DNA from: Candidatus Hydrogenedentes bacterium ADurb.Bin170
GTDB taxonomy: Bacteria > Hydrogenedentota > Hydrogenedentia > Hydrogenedentales > CAITNO01
Direction of reading: 5' to 3'
DNA: 36,126 bases
Assembly (NCBI GenBank): GCA_002070275.1
Contig: MWCY01000029.1
Location: 1-36,126 of the forward strand
Shown here: positions 17,293 through 26,429 of the stretch, one piece after another
How positions within the stretch are numbered: position 1 is the first letter of the stretch
Layout of the letters: every line of letters starts with the position of its first letter
Translations under genes and position numbers: made by a program
Notes under the pieces: model-generated
The model's database searches: none
What the model was told of the DNA's origin: nothing
Seen by the model: only the letters and a program-made list of their open reading frames with translations

Positions 17293-19179
17293 ATGAAATT
17301 GATTAAGACAGGCCTGGTTTCCCTTTCAGTTCGGACAGGCGACTTCTCCGGCAACACAGCACTTCTGATGGATGCTATTGAGGAAGCCGGCAAGGCGGGC
17401 GTCCAGCTGCTGATCGCTCCCGAACTGGCTGTTTCCGGCTACAATCTCCAGAGTCTTGGAATGTGGCGGAATACCGCACGGCAAAGCTGGGCATCGCTGG
17501 CGGAGATTGCGGCCGCCTGTGACGGAATGACCGCCATTGTAGGAGTCCCTGTCTTATATCATGGTTCTTTGCGCAGCGGCGCCGCCGTCATAAGCGATAA
17601 AATTATTTCAGGAATTGTACTGCGGGAAACCGCCGCCGCTTTCCCGTCGCTTTCCCGGATCGATTCTTTGCTTAATGGCGTTTCGGCGGGACAGCTCTCC
17701 TTTGATATGCCCTGGGGTACATTGCTGCCAAGTTTCGACACGGACACGCTTGTATCCCCACCGTCTTTCCTAAATGGTGATGGCTGTGCGACAGTCATCT
17801 GCTGCATGGCAGCAGTGCCTTTCGCCTCCGGTCATGCCGAGCGCCGTCGGATACGCATGCTGGATACGGCACGCCGTCTTCATGGCCTGTGCGTCCACAC
17901 CAACCTGCTTGGAACCGACGACGGCAGGCTGATTTTTGACGGCACCGGACTGATCGCCGCACCCTCCGGAATCCTGGAGGAGACCCGTGCCTTTTCCGCA
18001 AAACAATGGACACTGAATACCGTCATTGTGGATCTTGGTGAACTGGAGCGCACTCCTCCTCTATTACCCGTTTCTCTTGAACTGGAAGGCGCGGAGGGCT
18101 GTTGTATCGGCATTTCATGCGCTCAAGCGGCGTTTAAGCCCGCTTCAGTGCGTGCCTATGCCAAACAAATCGCAGCTCAGGCAGAGCGGGCGGGTCGCAA
18201 GAGCGAAACGAATAATAGCAACCAGGATCTCGATGCCATTTTACATGCCATTGCGCTGGGGATTCGCGATTATTATCGGAAAGCAGGCGTTTTCCGGAAA
18301 ATCCTTCTCGCCCTCTCCGGCGGACAGGACAGCGCTCTCTGCCTTCTTGCAGCCGTTCAGGCGGCGCGTATGCTTGCAAAAGACAGTGGCACCGATGACT
18401 ACGCCTCTTTTATTCAGACCCTTTACCTGCCCAACCGGGCACTCAGCAGTACAGCCGGACACGATGCCGCACGCGCTCTGGCAGAAGAACTGCATATTCC
18501 ATTTCGTGTTGTTGCCATCCATGAAGAAGTGGATATTGCTTTTTCAAAAGCCGTGGAAATCATGGAGTCTAAAAAGAAGGTACGCCCCATCACCAGGCAG
18601 AACCTGCAGGCACGCATACGCGGCGACATCATGCTGAACTGGGCAAATAATGTGGATGGATTAGTGCTGGTCACTACCAATATGAGCGAAGTCGCTGTAG
18701 GCTACAGCACTGCCGGAGGAGATAATCAGGGCGCCTATTCGCCCCTTGCCAATATGCCGAAAACCCTGGTCTCCCGCCTCCTTGCTTATCTCGAAGAAAG
18801 GGACGGGCTCCAGAGCCTGAAAAAAGTACTGGCGCTGAAGCCCAGCGCTGAACTTGCTCCTGACCAGACGGACGAAGACGAGCTCATGCCTTATCCTGTT
18901 CTTGACGAAATCATTCACCTGCATATCGGGAAAAGACTGTCTTTATCCTTGTGCTGGCGCATGCTTGCCGAGAAATTCCCGGACCATGGACCGGAAACGC
19001 TCCGGGAGTGGATTGCACGCTTCGGAAAGCGTTTTGCGGCAAGCCAGTGGAAGCGCAACCAGCATCCTGTCGCACCGAAAGTGCTTGATTACGATCTGGA
19101 TGCAAAAAGCGGTATTGCCCTGCCTGTGCTGCACCGGATGCAGTCTGAATTGGACGATCTGAAAAACGCTACTCTATAA
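17293..19179 (+). CDS. nadE: NAD synthetase with a degenerate glutaminase domain
   Basis: NadE converts deamido-NAD to NAD with ATP. The 628-residue product has a nitrilase-like glutaminase domain (about 1-270) and a C-terminal synthetase domain (about 300-628). The synthetase has the ATP loop SGGQDS at 342-347, TTNMSEVAVGYSTAGGD and the C-terminal DYDLDAKSG-type end. In the glutaminase domain the catalytic Glu is present (Glu44, APELAVSGYN). By my alignment to the family, Arg111 stands where the catalytic Lys should be, and the CEDxW-type nucleophile Cys is replaced (Phe148 in PSFDTDTL). The enzyme may therefore use free ammonia. A GGAG lies ten bases before the ATG, and 53 bases separate it from pncB. 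The 3' end overlaps the opposing gene by 11 bases. Confidence 0.92.
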   Translation: MKLIKTGLVSLSVRTGDFSGNTALLMDAIEEAGKAGVQLLIAPELAVSGYNLQSLGMWRNTARQSWASLAEIAAACDGMTAIVGVPVLYHGSLRSGAAVISDKIISGIVLRETAAAFPSLSRIDSLLNGVSAGQLSFDMPWGTLLPSFDTDTLVSPPSFLNGDGCATVICCMAAVPFASGHAERRRIRMLDTARRLHGLCVHTNLLGTDDGRLIFDGTGLIAAPSGILEETRAFSAKQWTLNTVIVDLGELERTPPLLPVSLELEGAEGCCIGISCAQAAFKPASVRAYAKQIAAQAERAGRKSETNNSNQDLDAILHAIALGIRDYYRKAGVFRKILLALSGGQDSALCLLAAVQAARMLAKDSGTDDYASFIQTLYLPNRALSSTAGHDAARALAEELHIPFRVVAIHEEVDIAFSKAVEIMESKKKVRPITRQNLQARIRGDIMLNWANNVDGLVLVTTNMSEVAVGYSTAGGDNQGAYSPLANMPKTLVSRLLAYLEERDGLQSLKKVLALKPSAELAPDQTDEDELMPYPVLDEIIHLHIGKRLSLSLCWRMLAEKFPDHGPETLREWIARFGKRFAASQWKRNQHPVAPKVLDYDLDAKSGIALPVLHRMQSELDDLKNATL

Positions 19180-21244
19180 CCAGTATATTGTGAATATGCA
19201 ATGCGCTGATATTTGCTGAAAGAACGCCGTCTTTCCAGTGCCACTCAAGCCCGACCGGATCCGGGGACATATAACAGCGCTGCGGTTTTTCCGCCATCGG
19301 AATCTCGATGGAAAAGGCGCCCGCATCAGGAACATGTTCAACAAGATGATAATAGGAAGACTGATACCCTGAAACGCTTCTGTTGACGAAGTGGGCAAGC
19401 GTCCTGCCGTCCTTCTTCCGTAGTGCCATTTCAACATACCAGGGGGCACAGGTGCGACTTAAGCCGGGCGTTTCCAGAGCAGCGGCAACCTCACCGATTA
19501 CCTGGCGCAGACCGGGATAGCGGCCCTGGAAATAGTTTCTGAAAATCGGCCCGTGAATCGCCGCAACGCTGCCCTGCCCGACCTGGTTCAGCGTGGATGC
19601 GGGCACAAGCTCTTTGTCATCGGCCGGTATACTCTGGTTTTCTAAAACAGGATGGAGGACACGCGCGCCGTTCAGAACTGTTTTCTGGTACGAACCGGAG
19701 CATTTGACTGCGCCGTTGCCGGCGGGAAGCCACCCGATCGCTGTACCCGAAGCCGGGCTGACGCCTGCGAGATCACCATACTGCAGCGCAACATGGGCAC
19801 CGGATACAATAAGCCGGCCGCCCGCTTCCACATAGGCGCTCAATTTTGACTTGAATGCATCCGACACATTCTCCGCTTCGGGAATAACTACAAGCGGATA
19901 TTCGGAAAGACGCGCGCCCAGCGTTGCCTCATTCATTATATCCACACTGTATCCGTTCTCCAGAAGCGCAAAGAGTGCTCCTTCCATTGCAGCATTCGCC
20001 CCGCCGAAGTTGTATAAAGGCGAATTGTAGCGATAGTAGCTGTTCTCGCTGTGCAGAACAACAACCTGCGGAATACTTTCCGTCCGATGGCTCAAGGCCT
20101 GTCGTTTTCTGCAGAATTGCGCCACTTCTGCAAAAATATCCTGATGCCAGTCCGTGAGTTTTCCCGAGCGCTGAGGCTGATCATAAATAAAAATGGCACC
20201 GCCCTGAGCCAGTACGGTAGACACTTCCTGGCACAAATGGACAGCGGGTTTCGTAGTCCAGCCCTGATCGTGAATTTGCAGAAAACTCCACGCCATAAGA
20301 TCCCAGGGCTTGCCGCGGCTGGAGATAAAACGCCCTTCTGCCATGGCGCGCTCTGAACCGAAAGACGGATCAAAGTCACCGCTAAGATAATCAATGGGTG
20401 CTTCCATCTCCTCAGGCTGGCGGACACTATACATCCAGTTGCTTGTAACCATGCACTCCGGCTTCAGCTGATGCACTGCATTTGTATAATCCGTGACATG
20501 CTTCACAAAAAGAGCACGCTGAAACGCCAGCCATTCAAGCCAATGAGGATCGCCTGATTTTTTAGGAATGTCAGTAATGCCGGTTTCTTTTGTAAAAGCC
20601 GCCTGGCACGCTGCACTCCAGTCAGGATGAGACGCCCAGTTTTCGCCGTCGATCCACATGCCGTCTATATCATAATCGCGCACGACTTCCAGCAGCTGCG
20701 GTATAAGAAGCTCCGTCTCGTAAGCACTCAGACGGCTGGTATTATTCGGATCCGGCGTGCCATCTTCTCTGATGCGCGCCCAGTCCGGGTGCAGTTCAAT
20801 CGCCCGGGTATCCCACACACCGGAATAGTGGATGGATAGCGGAATGCCCATATCCCGGGTCACATCACGCCAGATACGAAGCGCATCATTCACAATGCCG
20901 GGAGAAGGCGAGCCGACTTTGGTCGGGTAGCCGGTATACCCGGGGTGCCCCTTACAGTCATACTGCACAAAGTCAGGCTGCACTTTTTCCAGCATGGCAC
21001 GAATATGCTCATAAGAACAAAGGCGACCGAGTTCCGTATCTCCGGCACCAGGATGAAGATCATAGTGAAGACCGAAAAAAGCGTCTTCATGCCAGTTTTT
21101 TACCGCAGGCTCCGCTGTAGCGCAAAATGTTACCGGCATGCCCGCCAGCAAAAGAAACAGCAACATACAAGAGGCACTGCTGATGACAGACCGGGACATA
21201 CTGCAGAGCACAGGCGTTACTTGACGAAGCTTCATAATCTGCAT
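19169..21244 (-). CDS. Secreted glycoside hydrolase-like protein (GH29/GHL6-type fold)
   Basis: The 691-residue product starts with a signal peptide: basic residues, then a hydrophobic core CMLLFLLLAGM (about 27-37), with likely cleavage near residues 42-45. A TIM-barrel domain follows (about 48-380), with GHPGYTGYPTKVG and DIDGMWIDGENW. The Asp near residue 197 sits where fucosidase-type GH29 nucleophiles lie. A second domain (about 392-500, QVVVLHSENSYYRYN to GGRLIVSGAH) resembles the amidotransferase-like domain of A4-type beta-galactosidases. The last 150 residues look beta-rich. It probably acts on glycans in the periplasm or outside the cell, but the substrate is unknown. Met4 (start 21235) is a possible alternative start. 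It is the only carbohydrate gene in the window and has its own promoter. Confidence 0.8.
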   Translation of the reverse strand: MQIMKLRQVTPVLCSMSRSVISSASCMLLFLLLAGMPVTFCATAEPAVKNWHEDAFFGLHYDLHPGAGDTELGRLCSYEHIRAMLEKVQPDFVQYDCKGHPGYTGYPTKVGSPSPGIVNDALRIWRDVTRDMGIPLSIHYSGVWDTRAIELHPDWARIREDGTPDPNNTSRLSAYETELLIPQLLEVVRDYDIDGMWIDGENWASHPDWSAACQAAFTKETGITDIPKKSGDPHWLEWLAFQRALFVKHVTDYTNAVHQLKPECMVTSNWMYSVRQPEEMEAPIDYLSGDFDPSFGSERAMAEGRFISSRGKPWDLMAWSFLQIHDQGWTTKPAVHLCQEVSTVLAQGGAIFIYDQPQRSGKLTDWHQDIFAEVAQFCRKRQALSHRTESIPQVVVLHSENSYYRYNSPLYNFGGANAAMEGALFALLENGYSVDIMNEATLGARLSEYPLVVIPEAENVSDAFKSKLSAYVEAGGRLIVSGAHVALQYGDLAGVSPASGTAIGWLPAGNGAVKCSGSYQKTVLNGARVLHPVLENQSIPADDKELVPASTLNQVGQGSVAAIHGPIFRNYFQGRYPGLRQVIGEVAAALETPGLSRTCAPWYVEMALRKKDGRTLAHFVNRSVSGYQSSYYHLVEHVPDAGAFSIEIPMAEKPQRCYMSPDPVGLEWHWKDGVLSANISALHIHNILVIE

Positions 21245-21294
21245 GCACCTTTCTTCTTCTGTTTTGAAATAAGCATTTTTTGATGAGAGGTTTT

Positions 21295-21303
21295 ATCATA
21301 GCA
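21295..21303 (-). promoter_or_regulatory. Extended -10 promoter of the glycosidase-like gene
   Basis: Read on the minus strand, TGCTATGAT is an extended -10 element about 50 bases before the start codon. No good -35 is visible. It lies just beyond the ribosomal operon terminator, which fits an independent transcript. Confidence 0.45.
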
Positions 21304-21356
21304 TAATTGTTATCTGTAAAAACGTCTGCAAGATAAAACTTGGTGCCGTCAGGCAT

Positions 21357-21385
21357 AAAAAAAGCGGCATAGAAACTATGCCGCT
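21357..21385 (-). terminator. Intrinsic terminator of the ribosomal protein cluster
   Basis: On the minus strand AGCGGCATAG pairs perfectly with CTATGCCGCT around a three-base loop and is followed by seven T. It lies 23 bases after the rplQ stop. Confidence 0.95.
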
Positions 21386-21408
21386 GTAAAGTAGAAATTC
21401 AGGCAGGA

Positions 21409-21783
21409 TCAGTCTGCCTTGTATTCGCCGAGCTCCACCAGTTCAATACGCGCCATTTCAGCGCCGTCGCCCACCCGGTTGCCGAGGCGAAGAATCCGGG
21501 TATAGCCGCCGGGACGTTCGGCGTAATGCGGACCGATTTCAGTAAAAAGTTTTTTAACTATACTCTCATCCCGCAGCTTTGCAAAGGCATGGCGTCTGTT
21601 GGCAATGGTGTCCTTTTTCGCAAGTGTGATCAGAGGCTCAGCAAAAACCCGCAGTTCTTTTGCTTTGAAAACACCAGTTTCAATGGCATTATGCTGAAAA
21701 AGAGCAACCGCGAGATGTTTCATGGTCGCTTTACGATGGGCGGCATCGCGTCCCAGTCGTCTTCCTGCTTTTCTATGTCTCAT
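21409..21783 (-). CDS. rplQ: Ribosomal protein L17 (bL17)
   Basis: This large-subunit protein lies near the peptide exit tunnel. The 124-residue product begins [19 protein letters not shown], the L17 signature. It also has [13 protein letters not shown] and [20 protein letters not shown]. The length is close to E. coli L17. It starts five bases after rpoA, the normal arrangement, and is the last gene before the cluster's terminator. Confidence 0.97.
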   Translation of the reverse strand: MRHRKAGRRLGRDAAHRKATMKHLAVALFQHNAIETGVFKAKELRVFAEPLITLAKKDTIANRRHAFAKLRDESIVKKLFTEIGPHYAERPGGYTRILRLGNRVGDGAEMARIELVELGEYKAD

Positions 21784-21788
21784 GATTA

Positions 21789-22850
21789 TTAATCCTCTTC
21801 CTGGTTATCAACTTCTTCATCATCGTCAAGGACATCATCAATGCTATCCGCAACTGACACTGGTTCACGCTGGGTGAAAAGTGCTCTGACCGATTCGTCA
21901 AGGGGCATTCCGATTTCCAGCTTCAGCGAGTCAAGTACCTGCTTTACCTCTTCATAGGACTTTTTGCCAAAATTCGGGAAACGCAGTACTGTGTCTTCTT
22001 CCAACACGATCAGGTGCCCGAGCTGCGTAATATTCTGCGCTTTAAAGCAGTTGGGAACCCTTCCGCTGAAATCGAATTCATCTACAGAGCGGGAGAGGAG
22101 TTTGACGAGTTCAGCATTAGCACCGAAATCAACGCCTTCTTCCTGCTCCAGTTCCTGCGGATCTTTGGCAAAAATATTAAACTGTTCAATGAGAATTTCA
22201 GCACTCTGCCGCAATGCTTCTTCAGGAGAAATGGAGCCATTGGTCCAGATATCCATATGGAGGCGGTCATAGTCTGTCATCTGACCTACACGGGAATCCT
22301 GAATCTCATAATTTACTTTTACTACGGGCGAAAAACTGGCATCCAAATAAATGGTGCCGAGCGGGGCATGCTCAAACTCGAAGGTGTCAGATGTTTTAAA
22401 GCCTCTTCCTTTGCCGACCTTTACTTCCATTTTGACTTTGGTGTCTTTTTGGGTCGCTGTAAAGATGACATGGTCAGGGTTGAAAACATCCACATCCTGA
22501 TCTTTGAAAAGCATTTCCGCTGTAACAGTACCTTCTCCGGAATGTTCAAAAGAAAATATCAGCGAATTTTCGGCATTCAAACGGATCTGGCACCGCTTCA
22601 AATTCATGACGATATCGGTAGTATCTTCATAAACCCCGGGGATAGCAGAGAATTCATGGGGCACATCTTCAAAACGTATAGCGGTTACGGCAGAACCTTC
22701 CAGAGAAGACAACAGCACTCTGCGCAGAGAGTTGCCAACAGTGGTACCGAAACCACGTTCAAAAGGCTCGGCAGTGACGCGAACGCCCAGCCCGTCTTCT
22801 GTCGGTTCCACATGATAATTTCTGGGGATAGTAAGTTGTTTTTCGATCAT
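21789..22850 (-). CDS. rpoA: RNA polymerase alpha subunit
   Basis: Alpha starts RNA polymerase assembly and contacts promoter UP elements and activators. The 353-residue product has the N-terminal dimerisation domain ([20 protein letters not shown]; about 1-235), a linker, and the C-terminal domain (about 255-320). The C-terminal domain has [12 protein letters not shown], which keeps the DNA-binding Arg and Asn, and [14 protein letters not shown]. About 25 residues longer than E. coli alpha, it ends in a very acidic tail ([19 protein letters not shown]). It follows rpsK directly; no rpsD lies in the 107-base gap. Confidence 0.98.
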   Translation of the reverse strand: MIEKQLTIPRNYHVEPTEDGLGVRVTAEPFERGFGTTVGNSLRRVLLSSLEGSAVTAIRFEDVPHEFSAIPGVYEDTTDIVMNLKRCQIRLNAENSLIFSFEHSGEGTVTAEMLFKDQDVDVFNPDHVIFTATQKDTKVKMEVKVGKGRGFKTSDTFEFEHAPLGTIYLDASFSPVVKVNYEIQDSRVGQMTDYDRLHMDIWTNGSISPEEALRQSAEILIEQFNIFAKDPQELEQEEGVDFGANAELVKLLSRSVDEFDFSGRVPNCFKAQNITQLGHLIVLEEDTVLRFPNFGKKSYEEVKQVLDSLKLEIGMPLDESVRALFTQREPVSVADSIDDVLDDDEEVDNQEED

Positions 22851-22957
22851 GATTGCACGCTTCTCCAGTCTGAGGCCACGTTAGAAAACCCGAACGAAAA
22901 GGATGCAGAGCGATGGGGCAAAAGGCCCTGAAAGTAGATCTGCATCGGAACTCCGAG

Positions 22958-23356
22958 TCAGACGCGCCGCCTTTTGGGCGGACGGCAGCCATTATGCGGA
23001 ATGCTGGTCACATCACGAATCTGGGTAACGGTCAGTCCACATGCCTGAATAGCCCGAATGGAAGACTCGCGCCCGGCTCCCGGTCCGTTCACATAAGCTC
23101 TGACTTCTTTAAGTCCCAATTCGAGCGCTTTTTTTCCAGCCTGCTCCGCTGCCAGCTGAGCAGCAAAGGCGGTGCTTTTGCGGGATCCGGAAAAACCAAC
23201 CTGTCCTGCACTGGACCAGGAAATCACGTTCCCCTGCGCATCGGTAATGGAAATAATGGTATTGTTGAAGGTTGCCTGAATGTGAACCACACCCGAGGTA
23301 ACTGTCAGATGGACTTTACGTTTTTTAGCCTTAACTTTTCTTTTTTCTTTGGCCAC
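22958..23356 (-). CDS. rpsK: Ribosomal protein S11 (uS11)
   Basis: S11 forms part of the small-subunit platform near the Shine-Dalgarno helix. The 132-residue product has [47 protein letters not shown] and the C-terminal [16 protein letters not shown]. All are family hallmarks. The gene lies 65 bases after rpsM. Confidence 0.98.
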   Translation of the reverse strand: MAKEKRKVKAKKRKVHLTVTSGVVHIQATFNNTIISITDAQGNVISWSSAGQVGFSGSRKSTAFAAQLAAEQAGKKALELGLKEVRAYVNGPGAGRESSIRAIQACGLTVTQIRDVTSIPHNGCRPPKRRRV

Positions 23357-23421
23357 GTTCAGCTGTCTCCTAGCAGTTCGCTATGCTGTTTACTGTTATT
23401 CCGTAGATGAGGATACGGGTA

Positions 23422-23790
23422 CTATTTTTTCTTAACCACTGCCAGACGACGGGGACCTTTACGCGTACGCGCATTGGTATTGGTCCGCTGCCCGCGCACG
23501 GGGAGCCCCCGTTTATGCCGGGTTCCACGATAGCAGTTGATATCCATCAGGCGTTTAATATTGGCGGTAATCTCACGCCGCAGGTCACCTTCCACTTTAT
23601 AATCCGTCTGAATCAAGGTGGAAATGACGTTGACTTCTTCATCGGTAAGGTCACGGACACGCGTGTCAGGATTGATGCTCGCTTTTTTGAGCAGTTCTTT
23701 GGCCCGTGTGGGACCGATACCGTAAATTTTTTGAATTCCCGCTTCCACTCGTTTTTCGCGCGGCAAATCCACACCGAGTATACGTGCCAT
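23422..23790 (-). CDS. rpsM: Ribosomal protein S13 (uS13)
   Basis: S13 sits in the head of the small subunit and contacts tRNA and L5. The 122-residue product begins [16 protein letters not shown] and has [16 protein letters not shown], the helix-hairpin-helix part. It ends with [25 protein letters not shown] split over its basic tail, as usual. An AAGG ribosome-binding site precedes the ATG. The 111-base gap on its 5' side has no rpmJ. Confidence 0.98.
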   Translation of the reverse strand: MARILGVDLPREKRVEAGIQKIYGIGPTRAKELLKKASINPDTRVRDLTDEEVNVISTLIQTDYKVEGDLRREITANIKRLMDINCYRGTRHKRGLPVRGQRTNTNARTRKGPRRLAVVKKK

Positions 23791-23901
23791 GTACCTTCTA
23801 CTCCTATAGCATTTTGTTTTATGCCGTCTTTCTTCTGATCGGCGAATTATTTAGCTCTCTCGAATCGCTCCCGTCCGACAAAAAGGACTGCTCGAATCCG
23901 C

Positions 23902-24117
23902 TTATTTTTGTCTGTAGGTAATGCGGCCCCGAGTTAAATCATAGGGGGACATCTCAACTTTAACCACATCTCCCGGGAGGATGCGAATGTAATGCATACG
24001 CATTTTTCCCGAAATGTGGGCAAGGATCCGGTGGCCATTTTTAAGTTCCACTCGAAACATGGCGTTAGGCAGTGTTTCCATTACCTTGCCTTCAACTTCT
24101 ATGGCCTCTTCTTTCAT
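23902..24117 (-). CDS. infA: Translation initiation factor IF-1
   Basis: IF-1 binds the A site of the small subunit during initiation. The 71-residue product is a single OB fold: [40 protein letters not shown] and [20 protein letters not shown]. The length equals the bacterial norm. It lies 50 bases after map, as in many spc/alpha junctions. Confidence 0.97.
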   Translation of the reverse strand: MKEEAIEVEGKVMETLPNAMFRVELKNGHRILAHISGKMRMHYIRILPGDVVKVEMSPYDLTRGRITYRQK

Positions 24118-24167
24118 TCTTTTCGCTTCTTATCCTTTTGTATTTCTTCCGGACAACCGATTCTCGC

Positions 24168-24944
24168 TTAATCCTGCTTGTCACCCCACATAGGGGCATC
24201 ACACCAGGACAAGATTTCTCCGCCCGCTTCGCGCACTACTACTGTATGCTCGAAATGTGCACTGGGCTTGCCATCAGCGGTGACGACAGTCCAGCCATCA
24301 CTTTTGGAGCGCACTTCATCAGTGCCTGCGTTCAACATCGGCTCGATAGCCAGAACCATACCTTCCCGCAATTCGGGACCGGGCATGCGATTATCAAAAT
24401 TAAGGACCTGCGGCTCTTCATGCATCTGTGTTCCGATGCCGTGACCCACATAATCCCGCACAACAGAAAATCCCGCGTCGTGGGCAGTCTGTTCAATCAC
24501 TTTTCCAATATCATTCAAATGTCCGCCTGTCCGGGCTTGACGGATAGCACGGGAGAGTGCCAGATCCGTTACATCCAGAAGACGAACACGGAGGAGGTCT
24601 ACACCGCTGCACGCATGGGTTACAGCGGCATCTCCGAAATAGCCTTTATAGGAAGCTCCGATGTCTATGCTTACGACCTGACCCGCTTGAAGTTTTCGCG
24701 CCCCAGGGATACCGTGAACGACTTCTTCTTCGATGGAAATGCAGGTCGATGCCGGATAGCCACGATACCCTTTAAAAGCGGGCTTGCCGCCCTCGCTCAG
24801 GATTAGCGCCTCTACGGCTCGGTCAATTTCATCTGTTCTAACACCCGGTTGAATCATGGTGGCAGCCAATTTGTGTGCATGCGCTACAATGGCATTTGCC
24901 TGCCGCATCAGATCGATTTCTTTTTCTGTGCGGATAGCGATCAC
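24168..24944 (-). CDS. map: Methionine aminopeptidase, type I
   Basis: This enzyme removes the initiator Met from new proteins. The product (258 residues) has the pita-bread fold and the five metal ligands: the Asp pair in SIDIGASYKGYFGDAAVTH, the His in VGHGIGTQMHEEP, and Glu in LAIEPML and FEHTVVV. VVHGIPG carries the substrate-binding His. The start is GTG at 24944, giving MIAIRTEKEIDLMRQA, the usual family start, with GGCGGTG six bases upstream. An in-frame GTG at 24953 would add three residues. No adk gene separates it from secY, unlike in many bacteria. It has its own promoter candidate. Confidence 0.95.
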   Translation of the reverse strand: MIAIRTEKEIDLMRQANAIVAHAHKLAATMIQPGVRTDEIDRAVEALILSEGGKPAFKGYRGYPASTCISIEEEVVHGIPGARKLQAGQVVSIDIGASYKGYFGDAAVTHACSGVDLLRVRLLDVTDLALSRAIRQARTGGHLNDIGKVIEQTAHDAGFSVVRDYVGHGIGTQMHEEPQVLNFDNRMPGPELREGMVLAIEPMLNAGTDEVRSKSDGWTVVTADGKPSAHFEHTVVVREAGGEILSWCDAPMWGDKQD

Positions 24945-25017
24945 ACTAAGCACCGCCGTGAATTTTTAAGACCAAGCATTCTAGTTCCGGGAGTCATTCG
25001 TTGGATTAAAACATTAT

Positions 25018-25026
25018 AGTATAGCA
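25018..25026 (-). promoter_or_regulatory. Extended -10 promoter upstream of map
   Basis: On the minus strand TGCTATACT is an extended -10 element, with a TATAAT overlapping just downstream. It lies in the 124-base gap between secY and map, the longest gap in the cluster. This suggests an internal promoter for map-infA-rpsM-rpsK-rpoA-rplQ. No clear -35 is visible. Confidence 0.45.
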
Positions 25027-25068
25027 TATTTATGAGCTGCTTCGCATCTATTCGGTCGAAGGCACTCA

Positions 25069-26400
25069 TTACATGCGTCTTGAGCGAATCCTTCCGCCTT
25101 TCGCACTGCCAAAGCCTTCATAATGGCGCATCGCCAGATGCTGCTCAATCTGCTTGGCAGTGTCCAGCGCAACACCCACCAGAATGAGCAATGTTGTGCC
25201 TCCGAAATAGTGGGCTATCGTCATATCGCGCACTTGAAGGATCTGGATGATTAATACAGGCACAAGCGCAACAATTGCGAGAAATACAGAACCGGACCAG
25301 GTAACCAGAGACATAATGCGCCCCAGATAATCAGCCGTTGCCTTGCCTGGACGCACTCCGATAATCACGCCGCCATGCTTCTTCATGTTGTCCGCCATTT
25401 CGGCAGGACGGAATGTGCTGGCTGTATAGAAAAAGGAAAAGAAGATAATCAGCAATGCATAAACGGCATTATAAATGACACCTTGCGGATTCAGGGCAAT
25501 GGCAAGCGGCGTCTCAAGCCAGCCGGGAACATGGAGACTGCGCACCAGCGCATCGGGAAGCATGAGAATAGAGCTGGCGAAAATAATCGGTATCACACCT
25601 GCCTGATTCACACGCAGCGGGAGATAGGTCCGCTGTCCGCCTGATACACGGCGCTGATTGACAACTTTGGGGTACTGAACCGGAATACGTCTCTGACCGG
25701 TCGTGACTATAATGGCACCGGCGACAACAAAAACCATCATAAACGCAAGCACAAGCACGACGGCAATGGAGATCTGATCGGTGCGCAGCAAATTGAACAT
25801 ATTGGAGATGGCACGGGGCATACCGGACACGATACCGGTAAAAATAATCAGAGACATGCCGTTGCCGATACCGTGCTCTGTAATCTGCTCACCGAGCCAC
25901 ATAATGAATGATGTGCCCGCGGTCAATGTAATCATGGTAAGTGCAATAAAGAACACGCCGGAATGCGGCACGATGGTGGGTCCCATGCTCTGCAGGTAAA
26001 CAGCGATTCCGATAGACTGCACGATGCAGAGAAAAATGGTGCCGTATCGAGTGTAGTCGTTGATTTTACGTTGACCTTCCTGCCCCTGTTTCTGAAGATT
26101 TTCCAGGGCAGGAATCACATTCACAAGCAGAGAAAGGATAATGGACGACGTAATATACGGCATGATACCGAGTGCAAAAACGGTTGCCTGTGAAAAGGCG
26201 CCGCCTGTGAACAGGTCGTAAAAACCAAGCAGACCGGAACCGCGCCCGAGCATTTGAGCCAGAGCGTGCCCATCGACCCCCGGAACAGGGACATGAGCGC
26301 CCAGGCGGTACAAAGTGAGCATAAGCAGCGTAAAAAGAATACGGCTTTTAAGTTCCGGTATTTTAAATGCGTTTTTAAAGGCTTCAATAGGTTCAGCCAC
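25069..26400 (-). CDS. secY: Protein translocase subunit SecY
   Basis: SecY is the channel of the Sec translocon in the inner membrane. The 443-residue product has ten predicted membrane helices. Family motifs include YRLGAHVPVPGVD near the N-terminus, GIMPYITSSIILSLL (plug and helix 2), GEQITEHGIGNGMSLIIF, a cytoplasmic loop RRIPVQYPK and the C-terminal LIQQ-equivalent region. It lies 29 bases after rplO, its standard spc position. Confidence 0.97.
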   Translation of the reverse strand: MAEPIEAFKNAFKIPELKSRILFTLLMLTLYRLGAHVPVPGVDGHALAQMLGRGSGLLGFYDLFTGGAFSQATVFALGIMPYITSSIILSLLVNVIPALENLQKQGQEGQRKINDYTRYGTIFLCIVQSIGIAVYLQSMGPTIVPHSGVFFIALTMITLTAGTSFIMWLGEQITEHGIGNGMSLIIFTGIVSGMPRAISNMFNLLRTDQISIAVVLVLAFMMVFVVAGAIIVTTGQRRIPVQYPKVVNQRRVSGGQRTYLPLRVNQAGVIPIIFASSILMLPDALVRSLHVPGWLETPLAIALNPQGVIYNAVYALLIIFFSFFYTASTFRPAEMADNMKKHGGVIIGVRPGKATADYLGRIMSLVTWSGSVFLAIVALVPVLIIQILQVRDMTIAHYFGGTTLLILVGVALDTAKQIEQHLAMRHYEGFGSAKGGRIRSRRM

Positions 26401-26429
26401 AGCAAAGCTCCTTGAAGATCCGTACTGAA

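Noticed and set aside
22014-22931. A 305-residue plus-strand frame across rpoA
   Set aside because: It lies entirely opposite a certain gene, lacks a ribosome-binding site and shows no family motif.
23791-23901. Possible rpmJ between infA and rpsM
   Set aside because: No reading gives the short Cys/Lys/Arg-rich L36 sequence, and the gap is slightly too short for it.
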